Shown: in pieces, positions 1 to 9,400 of the stretch
How positions within the stretch are numbered: position 1 is the stretch's first letter
Layout of the letters: each line of letters starts with the position of its first letter
Assembly: GCA_963840435.1 (NCBI GenBank)
Contig: CAWIYY010000005.1
Coordinates: forward strand, 124,001 to 188,000
DNA length: 64,000 nucleotides
Direction of reading: 5' to 3'
DNA from: Bog-473 sp963840435
GTDB lineage: Bacteria; Actinomycetota; Acidimicrobiia; Acidimicrobiales; RAAP-2
Notes under the pieces: generated by a model
What the model saw: only the letters and a program-made list of their open reading frames with translations
Told to the model about the DNA's origin: nothing
Databases searched by the model: none
Made by a program: the position numbers and the translations under genes

Positions 1-68
1 GCGAACGCGCCGAGCCACTCCGGCGTCTCCATAAGGTGGCTGTCGGCGTCGAAGATCGCGGTGCTCAT
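1..68 (-). CDS. amidohydrolase-2 family protein, N-terminal fragment
   Basis: Only the first 22 codons are inside the window, from an ATG (complement of 66-68). They read MSTAIFDADSHLMETPEWL, the typical start of metal-dependent TIM-barrel amidohydrolases, where the D-x-D/S-x-H segment supplies first-shell metal ligands. A second member of the same broad family lies at 50242-51675 and has the related DSDGHLIE start. The substrate cannot be inferred. The gene is divergent from the HtrA-like gene at 243. Confidence 0.7.
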   Translation of the reverse strand, partial: MSTAIFDADSHLMETPEWLGAF

Positions 69-242
69 GGGCCCCCCGGTGGTGTCGTGTCGCGTCCCTG
101 ACCAGCGTAGACCTGCTGTTCGGGGTTGCACAGAGAACATTTACTTGGCTCATACATTTCTCCAACCTGGCTGACAGCCCGTGGTTGTCCAATGGAGTCC
201 GTGATCAGCCCGCGGAAGTTGCGGGCTCGGACGGAGGATCAG

Positions 243-1985
243 ATGAGCGAGGACACGAACGACCAGCCGAGGGCGTGGGAGTCGGAGACGGGGCACGACG
301 CCGCCGTCCCCGAGGACCCGGCCCACGCCATCGCCCTGCCGGCGGTGACCCCCCCGGCGCCGCCGGCGAGCGAGGCCCCAGTACCCCCGGTGCAGTCGGC
401 GCCCACGCCGGCCGCCCCGTTTGCGGCGGCACCCCAGCAGCCAGAGACGACCCCACCGCAGGGGACGCCGCCGAGCGGCAGCTACGCCATGGGCGCCCTG
501 GGCGCCAACCCCGTCCCCGGCGCCGCACCCGGCGCTGCGCCGTCGGACCCGGGCACCTGGTCCTGGACGCCTCCCCCGACGCCTCCGGCCGGACAGGCCA
601 GCGTGGTGGGCGCCAAGTCCCCGAACCACAAGCTGCGCACCGGCGTGCTGATCGGCGGGGCGGCGGCTGTGCTGCTGGCCGCGGGCATCGGGATCGGTCA
701 CGCCGCCTGGAGCGGCAACACCAACCTCTCGGCGCTCCAGTCGGGCAACACGTTCCACGCCCCCACCCGCTCGGGCACCGGCAGCGGCGGGACGGGCTCG
801 GGCAACCCGTTCGGGAACTTCCCGGGCTTCAACGGCGGCTCATCGAACGGCTCCGGTAACTCCGGCGCAGGGAACTCCGGTTCGGGCAACTCAGGCTCGG
901 GCAACTCGGGCGGGTCGGGACCGAGTGACGCGAACGCCATCGCGTCCAAGGTCGACCCGGGACTGGTCGACATCAACACGACGCTCGGCTACCAGCAGGA
1001 GCAGGCGGCGGGGACGGGCATCGTGCTCTCCTCGGACGGCGTGATCCTGACCAACAACCACGTCATCGACGGCGCCACCACCATCAGCGTGACCGACGTC
1101 GGGAACGGCAAGACCTACACGGCCAGCGTCGTGGGGTACGACCACACCAAGGACATCGCGGTGCTCCAGCTCCACAACGCCTCGGGCCTGACCACGGCCA
1201 ACCTGGGCGACTCCTCGACCGCCTCGGTGGGCCAGGACGTCGTCGGTGTGGGCAACGCGGGCGGGACCGGCGGGACGCCGAGCGCGGCGGGCGGCACGGT
1301 GACCGCGCTCGACCAGTCGATCACGGCCAGCGACGAGGGCGACGGGACCTCCGAGCAACTGGCCGGCCTCATTGAGACGAACGCCGACATTCAGCCCGGT
1401 GACTCCGGCGGTGCGCTGGTCAACACCTCCGGTCAGGTGCTGGGCATCGACACGGCGGCTTCGGCCGGCTTCTCCTTCCAGACCAACGGCCAGTCCTCGG
1501 GCACCCAGGGCTTCGCCATCCCGATCGACACGGCGGTCTCGCTGGCCCACCAGATCGTGGCCGGCAACGGCTCGTCCACCGTGCACATCGGGACCACCGC
1601 CTTCCTCGGCGTCGAGGTCAGCCCTGCGGGCAGCTCGAGCACGGGTTCGGGTGGCAACGGCTTCGGTGGCAGCGGCGGGATCGGTGGCTTCTTCGGGGGC
1701 AACTCCGGCAGCACCGGGAACACCGGGAACACGGGCGGCGGGTCATCGAGCCCGGGCGGCGCCGAGATTGCCGGCGTGGTCACCAATGGTCCCGCCCAAG
1801 AAGGCGGTCTGGCCGAGGGCGACACCATCACCTCGGTCGACGGCAAGACCATCAACTCGGTGAACGACCTCACCAACGACCTGGGCGCCTTCCACCCGGG
1901 CGACAAGGTGACCATCGGCTGGACCGATTCCTCGGGCCAGACCCACACGGCCAGCGTGCAGCTCAGCTCGGGCCCGCCCCAGTAG
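243..1985 (+). CDS. membrane-anchored HtrA/DegP-like serine protease with PDZ domain
   Basis: This 580-residue protein has a Pro/Ala-rich cytoplasmic N-terminus, one membrane segment at about residues 132-155, a Gly/Ser/Asn-rich linker, a trypsin-like domain and a C-terminal PDZ domain from about residue 455. The triad is visible as His273 (TNNHVIDGA), Asp304 (HTKDIAVL) and Ser388 (GDSGGALV). It should act outside the membrane, degrading or processing misfolded envelope proteins, as actinobacterial PepD/HtrA proteins do. A second Gly/Ser-rich insert separates protease and PDZ. I chose the ATG at 243 because GGAGG lies at 233-237; an in-frame upstream ATG at 192 has no comparable ribosome site. 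A hairpin terminator follows at 2048-2079. Confidence 0.92.
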   Translation: MSEDTNDQPRAWESETGHDAAVPEDPAHAIALPAVTPPAPPASEAPVPPVQSAPTPAAPFAAAPQQPETTPPQGTPPSGSYAMGALGANPVPGAAPGAAPSDPGTWSWTPPPTPPAGQASVVGAKSPNHKLRTGVLIGGAAAVLLAAGIGIGHAAWSGNTNLSALQSGNTFHAPTRSGTGSGGTGSGNPFGNFPGFNGGSSNGSGNSGAGNSGSGNSGSGNSGGSGPSDANAIASKVDPGLVDINTTLGYQQEQAAGTGIVLSSDGVILTNNHVIDGATTISVTDVGNGKTYTASVVGYDHTKDIAVLQLHNASGLTTANLGDSSTASVGQDVVGVGNAGGTGGTPSAAGGTVTALDQSITASDEGDGTSEQLAGLIETNADIQPGDSGGALVNTSGQVLGIDTAASAGFSFQTNGQSSGTQGFAIPIDTAVSLAHQIVAGNGSSTVHIGTTAFLGVEVSPAGSSSTGSGGNGFGGSGGIGGFFGGNSGSTGNTGNTGGGSSSPGGAEIAGVVTNGPAQEGGLAEGDTITSVDGKTINSVNDLTNDLGAFHPGDKVTIGWTDSSGQTHTASVQLSSGPPQ

Positions 1986-2025
1986 GGCCCCCACAGTCCT
2001 CCATTGGCCCCCACAGTCCTCCATT
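1986..2025 (+). repeat. two perfect 20-bp direct repeats
   Basis: The unit GGCCCCCACAGTCCTCCATT occurs twice head to tail immediately after the TAG of the protease gene (1986-2005 and 2006-2025). No role is evident; it looks like a local slippage duplication. Confidence 0.9.
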
Positions 2026-2047
2026 GGGAGGTATCTCCGCACCGAAC

Positions 2048-2079
2048 GAGCCGGCCAGGTTTCTCCTCCTGGCCGGCTC
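2048..2079. terminator. bidirectional hairpin terminator
   Basis: Perfect 12-bp stem GAGCCGGCCAGG / CCTGGCCGGCTC (2048-2059 with 2068-2079) and an 8-base pyrimidine-rich loop, placed between two convergent genes (stops at 1985 and 2089). No long T tract follows, which is common in high-GC actinobacteria. Confidence 0.85.
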
Positions 2080-2088
2080 GTGGTGCGT

Positions 2089-2799
2089 CTACTTCGTGTT
2101 GGCGACCCGGACTCCCGAGATGAACAGGGCCAGGACCGAGGCAGCCAGGACGCAGATAAGGCCTGCTCCCACACTGGCATCGGCCTGGCCTGACACCTTC
2201 TGCGCAATGCGGATCATGTCGTAGGTCGAGACCGCCGCCACCGCGAAGGAGACAAAGAAGGACAGGGCCGCGAAGAGCCCGTCCTCCGAGAGAAGCAGGA
2301 GCCCGCCGAAGACCAGGATGACCGTGCCGGCGATGAAGGTGACCCACCCGTTGGTGTGGATCAGCGAGGTGATGGCCGGGTCGGTTCCGTTGACCGAACC
2401 GCTGAGGCTCTGCGTCCCGAACGCAACGGTGTTCGTGATCCAGCTGCTCACCGATCCGTACATGAGGGCGATCCCGGCCACGATCAGTCCCAGTCCACCG
2501 AGGCTGAAACTGGCCGAAGCGGTCGTCGCCTTGCGCGCCCGCGAGCTCTGGGTCACAAGCATGGAATCGAGGACGAGCCCGGACCCTCCGGACCCTCCGG
2601 GGACCGCGGCCGCTCCGTCGACCCAGCCTTGACCACCCACCCAGTGACGGGTGCCCGTGTACTCCTCGCCATCCCAATAGGTCTGCTCGTTCGGATTTCG
2701 GCCCCGGGAGTACCAACCGGGTTCTCGGACCCCGGCCGAAGGGCCCGTGCCACGGTCCGCCACGACGGTTACATCTGGCTCGGTGTCGCTCTCGGACAT
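2089..2799 (-). CDS. DUF2510-containing membrane protein
   Basis: The N-terminal part carries a DUF2510-like motif (PGWY...YWDGEEYTGTRHW, about residues 27-54). Three or four hydrophobic segments follow, and the protein ends in SGVRVANTK. DUF2510 is a short domain common at the N-terminus of actinobacterial membrane proteins; its function is not established. I prefer the ATG at 2799 (MSESDTEPD), which is preceded by AGAGGGGATCCTCC; upstream ATG codons at 2844 and 2817 are possible. It stands alone, convergent with the protease gene. Confidence 0.8.
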   Translation of the reverse strand: MSESDTEPDVTVVADRGTGPSAGVREPGWYSRGRNPNEQTYWDGEEYTGTRHWVGGQGWVDGAAAVPGGSGGSGLVLDSMLVTQSSRARKATTASASFSLGGLGLIVAGIALMYGSVSSWITNTVAFGTQSLSGSVNGTDPAITSLIHTNGWVTFIAGTVILVFGGLLLLSEDGLFAALSFFVSFAVAAVSTYDMIRIAQKVSGQADASVGAGLICVLAASVLALFISGVRVANTK

Positions 2800-2929
2800 G
2801 GAGGATCCCCTCTTCATCGGCCTCTCGCCTTGGCCTCCATCCACTGTCGGACGAGAAGTCGCGTTCCCTTACGGATCTCCAGCAGCCACGACCGGCTGGT
2901 CACCCTGGTTGCGGACGAGGAGTCCGGGA

Positions 2930-3286
2930 TCAGGGGCGCCCGGCGGCAATCCAGCTCTTGACCCGTTCGTCGCTGATCCGCCGGGCGGTGGCCATGTCGG
3001 CCCAGGCACGGAACCGTGCCTTCTCGTCGTCCTCCAACTGCGAGTACAGGGTTCTTTCGGCGGCACTGGGCCGGGGCCGGGGCCTGGTCGACCGGGCGGC
3101 CCGGCCAGAGCCGTCGATCGGCCGCCCCTTGTCGATGAACAGCTTCAGCGCGTCTCGCAGGCGGGCAGCATTGCTCGCACTGACGTCGATCTCGTAGGAC
3201 CGGTCGTCCAGGGAGAACCGGATGGTCTCGTCTGCATCTCCCCCGTCGATATCGTCGGTCAGCTTGACAATTACGGTCTTGGCCAT
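2930..3286 (-). CDS. lsr2: Lsr2-family nucleoid-associated protein
   Basis: The 118-residue product begins MAKTVIVKLTDDIDGG, has the dimerisation segment with ETIRFSLDDRSYEIDVS, a flexible Arg/Pro-rich linker, and a C-terminal helix-turn-helix-like DNA-binding part with a basic RRISDERVKSW helix. The family bridges AT-rich DNA and silences acquired genes in actinobacteria. The usual core RGR AT-hook motif is not seen; the equivalent segment is TARRISDER. Length matches the family (about 110-120). The ATG at 3286 is clearly the start because everything upstream in frame is non-conserved. Confidence 0.93.
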   Translation of the reverse strand: MAKTVIVKLTDDIDGGDADETIRFSLDDRSYEIDVSASNAARLRDALKLFIDKGRPIDGSGRAARSTRPRPRPSAAERTLYSQLEDDEKARFRAWADMATARRISDERVKSWIAAGRP

Positions 3287-3579
3287 GGGCTCATCGTTGC
3301 AGAGCCCCAGATTCCGGACAACGTTTTGCCTACTCAACTCGTGCTTCAGGACATGAACGTTGCGCCCGCGGGTCGGATCGAGCGCTTCTGCGCTCAACAT
3401 ACGAACAAAAGGTGACACTTCGGACGACAGAAGTAGGCTCACGTGGCCCCGACGCGCCCGGGCTCGACCCTTATTCCCCCTCCGTCGAATCCATGGCGCG
3501 CCGGGGCTCTTTCATGCCTCCCCGACCTGGCCACAGCGGGGTTCGCTTGGAGCAGGCCGAGCGGACGGCACAATGAGGC

Positions 3580-3822
3580 ATGGCTCGATCCCGAAGGTCC
3601 GGGCGGGTTCGCCGGGACTCGTCGACGGCTGAGCGCACCCCCAACCTGGGTTCCCACTGGCGGGCCGACGGCGCACCCAAGTCGGGGTACCGGAGCCAGG
3701 CCGAGGCGCTCTCGGTCGCCGATGAGCGCCGCCAGGAGACAGGTGTCGTCCTCAATGTGTATCGCTGCGGATACTGCTCGGCCTGGCACATGGGCAACGC
3801 GGAGTCCCGACGGCGGACATGA
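3580..3822 (+). CDS. small conserved hypothetical protein with CGYC motif
   Basis: The 80-residue product has a basic N-terminus, a segment SGYRSQAEALSVADERR and a C-terminal CGYCSAWHMG motif. The Cys-x-x-Cys with a nearby His suggests half of a metal-binding ribbon. I do not know a function. Its stop overlaps the ATG of the next gene by four bases (ATGA at 3819-3822), which points to translational coupling with the DinB-like protein. Confidence 0.7.
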   Translation: MARSRRSGRVRRDSSTAERTPNLGSHWRADGAPKSGYRSQAEALSVADERRQETGVVLNVYRCGYCSAWHMGNAESRRRT

Positions 3823-4367
3823 GCACCTTCGATGTCGAATCCGGCCCTCCCGCCGACCAATGGGGGCCGAAGAGCGGCCAATGTGAGGAATGTCAGTTCG
3901 ACTGGGCTGAAGGTTCCTACGAAACCCTCGTAGGCCGCTGCACGCAGGACGTGGCCACCTTCGGGGTTGCCCTAGCGGCCAGGGACCCTTTCCTTCCGGT
4001 TGTCACGGGCCTCTGGTCGGCCAGCCGCTATGTCTGGCACACGGTCGACGTGCTGCGGTTCGGGACAGAACGGCTGTGGACGATCAGTGCAGATCCCTCC
4101 TTCGGGGTCCCCGTCTGGGACGAAAACGTGGTTGCCCGTGTCCGCTCCTACGACTCGCTCTCACCCGTGGTGGGACTGATCGCACTCATTGAGGCCGCTC
4201 ATGCATGGAAGGACGCCGCCCTCGATGCGCCGCGTGACGATCGAACGCCGCATCCCGAAGCCGGCGCCATCAGCGCGTTCGACATCGTGCAGCGAAATGC
4301 ACACGAAGTACGGCACCACCTTTGGGATATCCAGCGCGTCGAAATGGCAGACCGCGCGTCGTCCTGA
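3819..4367 (+). CDS. DinB-like four-helix-bundle protein
   Basis: The 182-residue product resembles the DinB/DUF664 superfamily: an early helix with tandem CEECQFDW and GRC, a middle helix with SRYVWHTVDVLRFGTERLW, and a C-terminal helix with NAHEVRHHLWDIQR. The spaced His residues fit the metal site of this fold. Some members are bacillithiol- or mycothiol-dependent transferases, but nothing here fixes a substrate. It is coupled by ATGA overlap to the preceding 80-residue Cys protein. Confidence 0.75.
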   Translation: MSTFDVESGPPADQWGPKSGQCEECQFDWAEGSYETLVGRCTQDVATFGVALAARDPFLPVVTGLWSASRYVWHTVDVLRFGTERLWTISADPSFGVPVWDENVVARVRSYDSLSPVVGLIALIEAAHAWKDAALDAPRDDRTPHPEAGAISAFDIVQRNAHEVRHHLWDIQRVEMADRASS

Positions 4368-4893
4368 ACCCAAGTGGAGTCGAAGTCTGTTGTTGGGCAA
4401 CCGTTGTCCACTTTCCGCACAATTCCAAGGTGATATCTCACCCTAAAGCGCGCCATGAGGGTTGGCCCCTTGTGGCGGGACCCGCCACCCAACCCGACCT
4501 CACTGCCCGGGTGCCTACCGTATTTCCCCAGGTCACAGGGGTCGTCCCGCCCGCGACCACCCAGACTCGGGTTTTGACACATTTCGAAAAACTACGCACT
4601 CAATTCCCTGCATAAACGAGCCGACAATGCCCTGGTGAGGCCGCCTGGATTCAGAGGGGCGGTGATGCTCTTTCGGTACCTCTGGATAGATAACGCGGCT
4701 CACGGACACCTCTGATTGCTTCAGAAGGTACAGGCGGTCCGTTCTTGGGAGTTCGAACATTGGCGAAGCGACGCAGCACTCTCGACTGGTTGCACAACAA
4801 CCAGCACGGGCTTCAGCGCGTCCGCGCCTGCCTCGTTCCCCGTCTGGCCCCTTGGGGCTGGGGCTACTCCCCCACGCCCAGGGATGTGTGGCA
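4368..4893. other. 526-bp non-coding gap before the pilus operon
   Basis: No convincing gene is present on either strand; open frames here are arginine-rich shadows. The interval holds the hairpin at 4459-4495 and presumably the promoter of the pilus operon, but I cannot assign -35/-10 boxes with confidence. Confidence 0.6.
4459..4495 (+). terminator. nested hairpin, possible terminator
   Basis: Outer arms GGGTTGG (4459-4465) and CCAACCC (4489-4495) enclose the palindrome GTGGCGGGACCCGCCAC (4472-4488). It lies about 90 bp after the DinB-like gene and may terminate that operon. No T tract follows. Confidence 0.5.
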
Positions 4894-6477
4894 ATGACAC
4901 AACGCCCGGCACTCCACCCGATCGTCCGTGCCCGGCAGGCGATGCGCAAGCGCCTGGCCGCCACGACGCCGCACGACAGCGAGGGCTTCACCCTCATTGA
5001 GCTCGTCATCGTGGTGGCCATCCTTCCGGTGGTGGTCGGAGGGATCGCCGTCGCCCTGCTCTCCGTCTTCTCGCTGCAGAACAGCGTCTCGAACCGCGTC
5101 AGCGACTCGGATGACGCGCTTGTCGCGTCGTCAGTCTTCAACCGCGACGTGCAGAGTGCCCAGATGGTCACGAGCGACCCGAATCCGGCGGACCCGGCTG
5201 CTCCGGCGTGCGGCACGTCAACGCAGACACAGGTGCTCGGCCTGGAGTGGGGAGCGAATCCAGCCTTTGTCGGGGGCTACCAAACGGTGGTCTCGTATGT
5301 GGAGACGCCTGTCCCGAACCCTCGCAACACGGCCACCGTGAACGCACTGGTGCGGCAGGTCTGCTCGAACGGCGCTGCATCGAGCGGCTACACGTCACAG
5401 CAGTTGTCCAGCGACATCGGGAGTCCAGGAGTCGTCTTCGCGCCTGCCGGCGCAGCGGCCAACGCACCGACCAGCTGGATCTCCACCCTCGGGTTTACCT
5501 CGATCACAATCAACGTGACCGAACCAGGCGCGGACTATTCCGTGGCAGGGAGCGGGAGCGGCGGTAGCGCGGCGGCGAGCGACAACTACAAGTTCTCGTT
5601 GGTCGGCCTGCCGGGTGAGTCCACTTCGAATGGGACGCCTCCTGATCCGTCGCAGGACCCAGCCGGTCAGTGCAGCTTTGCGTCGTCAGGCAGCGGCACC
5701 TACGCCAACCAGCTGTGCTTCGTCGACTTCACCACCCTTCCGACATATGTCCCCACCGCGGCGGGTACCGCGTACTGCGGTTCGTCCACCCCAGTCTTCA
5801 TGAAACTGGGCATCACCGACACCGCCGACACCCTCGAGTTCTGCGTCACCTTGTCCGGCGGAACAGTCACGCCAGCCGCCATCCCGACCTACTACGCCGC
5901 GGGCGGGATCGGTACAAGTGAAGCCTTCCTCGGCAACAATGGCTTCTACACCGGCGTCCTCGGCAAACCCGCTCTGTACCAAACCCAGTCGGGCACGACC
6001 AGCACAGCCACCTTCACCAACATCCAGGTACTCGATTCCACGGGCCAGCCCGCCTCGGGCTGGACGATGGTCACCGGCGACGCTGAAACGACGGACCCAA
6101 CGGAGTGGATGGATTTCACGTCGAATCTGAACCTGTCCATTCTGCCCAACGCTGGCGTGTCGGATCTCTGGGGAAACGCCTGCTACGACAGCGGTGATGC
6201 AAGCAATCCCTACGGTGGCGTGTGGGCCTGGACCGGTGCGGCGCAGCCCACCAATCCGATCGCGGCCGCCAACAAGGCCGCACTGACGATCAACACCACC
6301 AACGGATTCACGACCGGAGTGAAGTCGATTCTCTGCGAGTCGGATACGTCGTTGAACAAGACGGGCACCCTCATGGTGCAATCACCTGAACCTCAAAACA
6401 CGACCGCAGCGCAGACGATCACCGTCACCATGCATGGCGAGGGTTTGGAAGCACTCTTTCTGGCGGTGTTGCTATGA
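4894..6477 (+). CDS. prepilin-like protein (large minor pilin)
   Basis: A type III prepilin signal is clear: basic leader, then G31 followed by FTLIELVIVVAIL, with Glu at +5 and a hydrophobic N-terminal helix. A prepilin peptidase would cut after G31. The mature part, nearly 500 residues, is Ser/Thr/Gly/Pro-rich with several Cys pairs; I recognise no other domain. Such length is unusual for a pilin and fits a minor or tip pilin. I prefer the ATG at 4894; AGGGA at 4880-4884 precedes it. Its TGA overlaps the ATG of the giant gene (ATGA at 6474-6477), so the two are probably translated together. Confidence 0.85.
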   Translation: MTQRPALHPIVRARQAMRKRLAATTPHDSEGFTLIELVIVVAILPVVVGGIAVALLSVFSLQNSVSNRVSDSDDALVASSVFNRDVQSAQMVTSDPNPADPAAPACGTSTQTQVLGLEWGANPAFVGGYQTVVSYVETPVPNPRNTATVNALVRQVCSNGAASSGYTSQQLSSDIGSPGVVFAPAGAAANAPTSWISTLGFTSITINVTEPGADYSVAGSGSGGSAAASDNYKFSLVGLPGESTSNGTPPDPSQDPAGQCSFASSGSGTYANQLCFVDFTTLPTYVPTAAGTAYCGSSTPVFMKLGITDTADTLEFCVTLSGGTVTPAAIPTYYAAGGIGTSEAFLGNNGFYTGVLGKPALYQTQSGTTSTATFTNIQVLDSTGQPASGWTMVTGDAETTDPTEWMDFTSNLNLSILPNAGVSDLWGNACYDSGDASNPYGGVWAWTGAAQPTNPIAAANKAALTINTTNGFTTGVKSILCESDTSLNKTGTLMVQSPEPQNTTAAQTITVTMHGEGLEALFLAVLL

Positions 6478-9400
6478 GGTGGATTTCTCGCACCAGAGAA
6501 AATGATCCGAGCGCAGAGAAGCGTTCGTCCGAGGCCGGCGACACCTTGATTGAGGTGCTCCTGGCCATCACGATCCTGGGTATTGCCGGAGTTGCGCTCC
6601 TCACGGGGTTCATCACTTCGATCTCCGCGTCGGCACAACATCGCAATCTGGCGACGCAGAACACATCGATCCGCGTGGCTACGGATCAGGTCACATCGTT
6701 CCTGGAACAGAATTCCGCCGCGTTGTTCGCCTGCTCGGACACCACCTTGTCCGCATCGTCCCTCAATTCGCAGGTGCAAGCCGCCTTTCCTAGCAACAGC
6801 ACCGCCAATTTCACCATCTCCGCCTTGTCGGTGGAGTACTGGAATGGAAGCCAGTTCGCTTCCGGGACCTGCTCCACCACGTCCCCCGTGCCTCAGCAGT
6901 GGACGCTCGGCATCACCTCGGGCGGCGTCACGACCTCGGTCAGCACCGTGATCTACAACAAGGGCGCACCGGGCTCGACGGTCGGCAACTGCGTCACCAG
7001 TCCCACGGGCTGCCATCTTGTGTTCCTCCAGGTCCCAACCGCCGGTGTGGTGAACAGCAATTTCAGCCCGCAACCGATCGTTGCCATCGAAGACAACAAC
7101 GGGAACATCGCGGCAGGCGACGTCTCGTCCGTCACCCTTTCCGTCCTCACGTACTCGGGTTCGGTCACTCCCACTCCGCAGCTCTCGAACACCTGCTCGG
7201 GTATTGAGAACGACGGCGTCATCGCTTTTGGTGACTGCAGCCTGCCTTCCGTCGGTACCTACACCCTCAAAGCGACGGACTCCAACTCGGGCAGCGTGAC
7301 AGCAGCGACCATGCCACCCGCCAGTGCCTTCTCCATCACGACCGCGCCCCCGGCCCGGCTCGTCCTGACGTCGACCAACGCCACGGGCACCGCCAGCAGT
7401 ACGGCCAACATCGGTTCGATCACCGTCAGCGAAGAGGATGCGTATGGCAATCTCACCGTTGCTGCTTCGCCGCTCACCGTCAACCTCAGCTCGAGCTCAC
7501 CTCAGGGATCGAGCTGTCCTTCCTCTCCGAGGATCTGTCAGGTCGCCTTTGCCCCGACACTCCGGGGCACTGCTGTCACGTCGGTCACCATTCCCACAGG
7601 TTCGTCCTCCACCACCTTCTGGTACGGCGACACCACCGTAGGAACCCCAACCCTGAGTGCAGCATCTCCGGGACTCATCACGGGCACCCTGGCCGCAACG
7701 GTCAGCGCTGCCTCGCCCTACCAACTCGCCTTCACGAGTAGCCCGTTCAGCGTGGTGCAGGGAACCAGCGCGGCGAATCCCTTCTCCCTTGCGATGGAGG
7801 ACCAGTTTGGAAACCCGGCCACGTCTTCCACCAGTGCGACGAGCGTCACTGTCTCGTCGACTTCGGGCTCGGCCATCTTCTCCGTTTCCGCCAATGGCGC
7901 CTCCTCGACGACGCTGAGCATCGCGAAGAACGCGTCGTCGGTCACCGGCTACTACGGCGACAACACAGTCGGGACGCCGACGATCACGGCGTCATCCACC
8001 GGCCTTATATCCGCCACCCAGATCGAGACGATTCTGCTCAAGCCGACCAAGCTGGTCTTCTCCACCACCGGAGCTGGCCCGGGCCCCTGGCTTGCTTCAT
8101 CGGCGACCAACTACGGCCCGATCACGGTCACGGAGGAAGCAGCGAGCGGCACCCCGACGATCATCCCGGAGACGGTGACCCTCACGTCCTCCTCCCGGAA
8201 TGGAACCTTCTCCAACTCGGCTGGTTCCGCCGCGGTGACCTCCGTCAGCATCCCGGCCGGGCAATCGTCGGCCACGTTCTGGTACGGCGACACCTCATCC
8301 GGCACCCCGACCATCACCGGCGCGGCAGCCGGTTTGACCTCGGCCTCGACCCCGCTGACGATCACGCCAGGCCCCGTGAGCGGCTTCTCCCTGTCGTCGT
8401 CCACTTCGACACCCACAGCAGGCGTTCCGTTCACCGAGTCGATCACCGCGGTCGACCAGTACGGCAACACCCAACCGACCTACACCGGTCCACAGCTGCT
8501 GTCGTTCTCGGGACCGAGCAACTCGCCCAGCCCCGCGAACAGCGCCCCGATCTATCCGACGTCGGTGACGTTCGTGAACGGAGTCGCCACGGGGGCGAAC
8601 GCGGCCTCAGTCACACTGTTCAACGCCCAGACGACGCCGACGATCCTGACCGCCACCCAGGTGACGAGTACTGGTACGGCCACGGGTACATCGTCCCTCA
8701 CGGTGGGCGCGGCGGCACTATCCGGCTTCCTGGTACCTACGCCGACGGCACAGACGGCCGGATCGCCCTTCACCGTCTCGGTCACAGCCGTCGACCAGTA
8801 CGACAACACCATTACCAACTACGGAGGCGGTTCGAACAACTGCCTGGTCTTCAGTGGACCGTTGAACTCTCCCAATAGCACTGGACCCTCCTACCCCAGC
8901 CACGGCACGTGCACAACCGGGCAGTCGTCTCTGACCTTCTCCAAGGGAGTCGCCACTCCTTCGATCACGTTGGTCGCCGCCCAGACAACAACCCTGACCG
9001 TGAAACAGGGGTCGAACTCATCGATCAGCGGTACCACGGGCAACTTCGTGGTCAACAGCGCAACCGCGAAAGTCCTCTCGTTCACAAACCCGACGGGTCT
9101 GGGTCCACAAACAGCAGGTACGGCCTTCAACGTCTTGCTCACGGCCTCGGACACGTACGGCAACGGGTACTCCGGTTTCCTTCCGACATCCTTCTCCGGA
9201 CCCGCCAATTCGCCCGCACCGGCCAGCACAACCCCGACCTACCCGTCGTCCGTGACCTTTGTTGCGGGCAGCGGCACAGCCAACATCACGCTGTACGACG
9301 CCCAGTCCACACCGTTGACCGTCAGCTCGTCCGGGGCCAGTCCGGCTACCTCATCCGCCTTTACCGTCAACGCGGCGCCAGTCAACTCGTTCAGCCTGCC

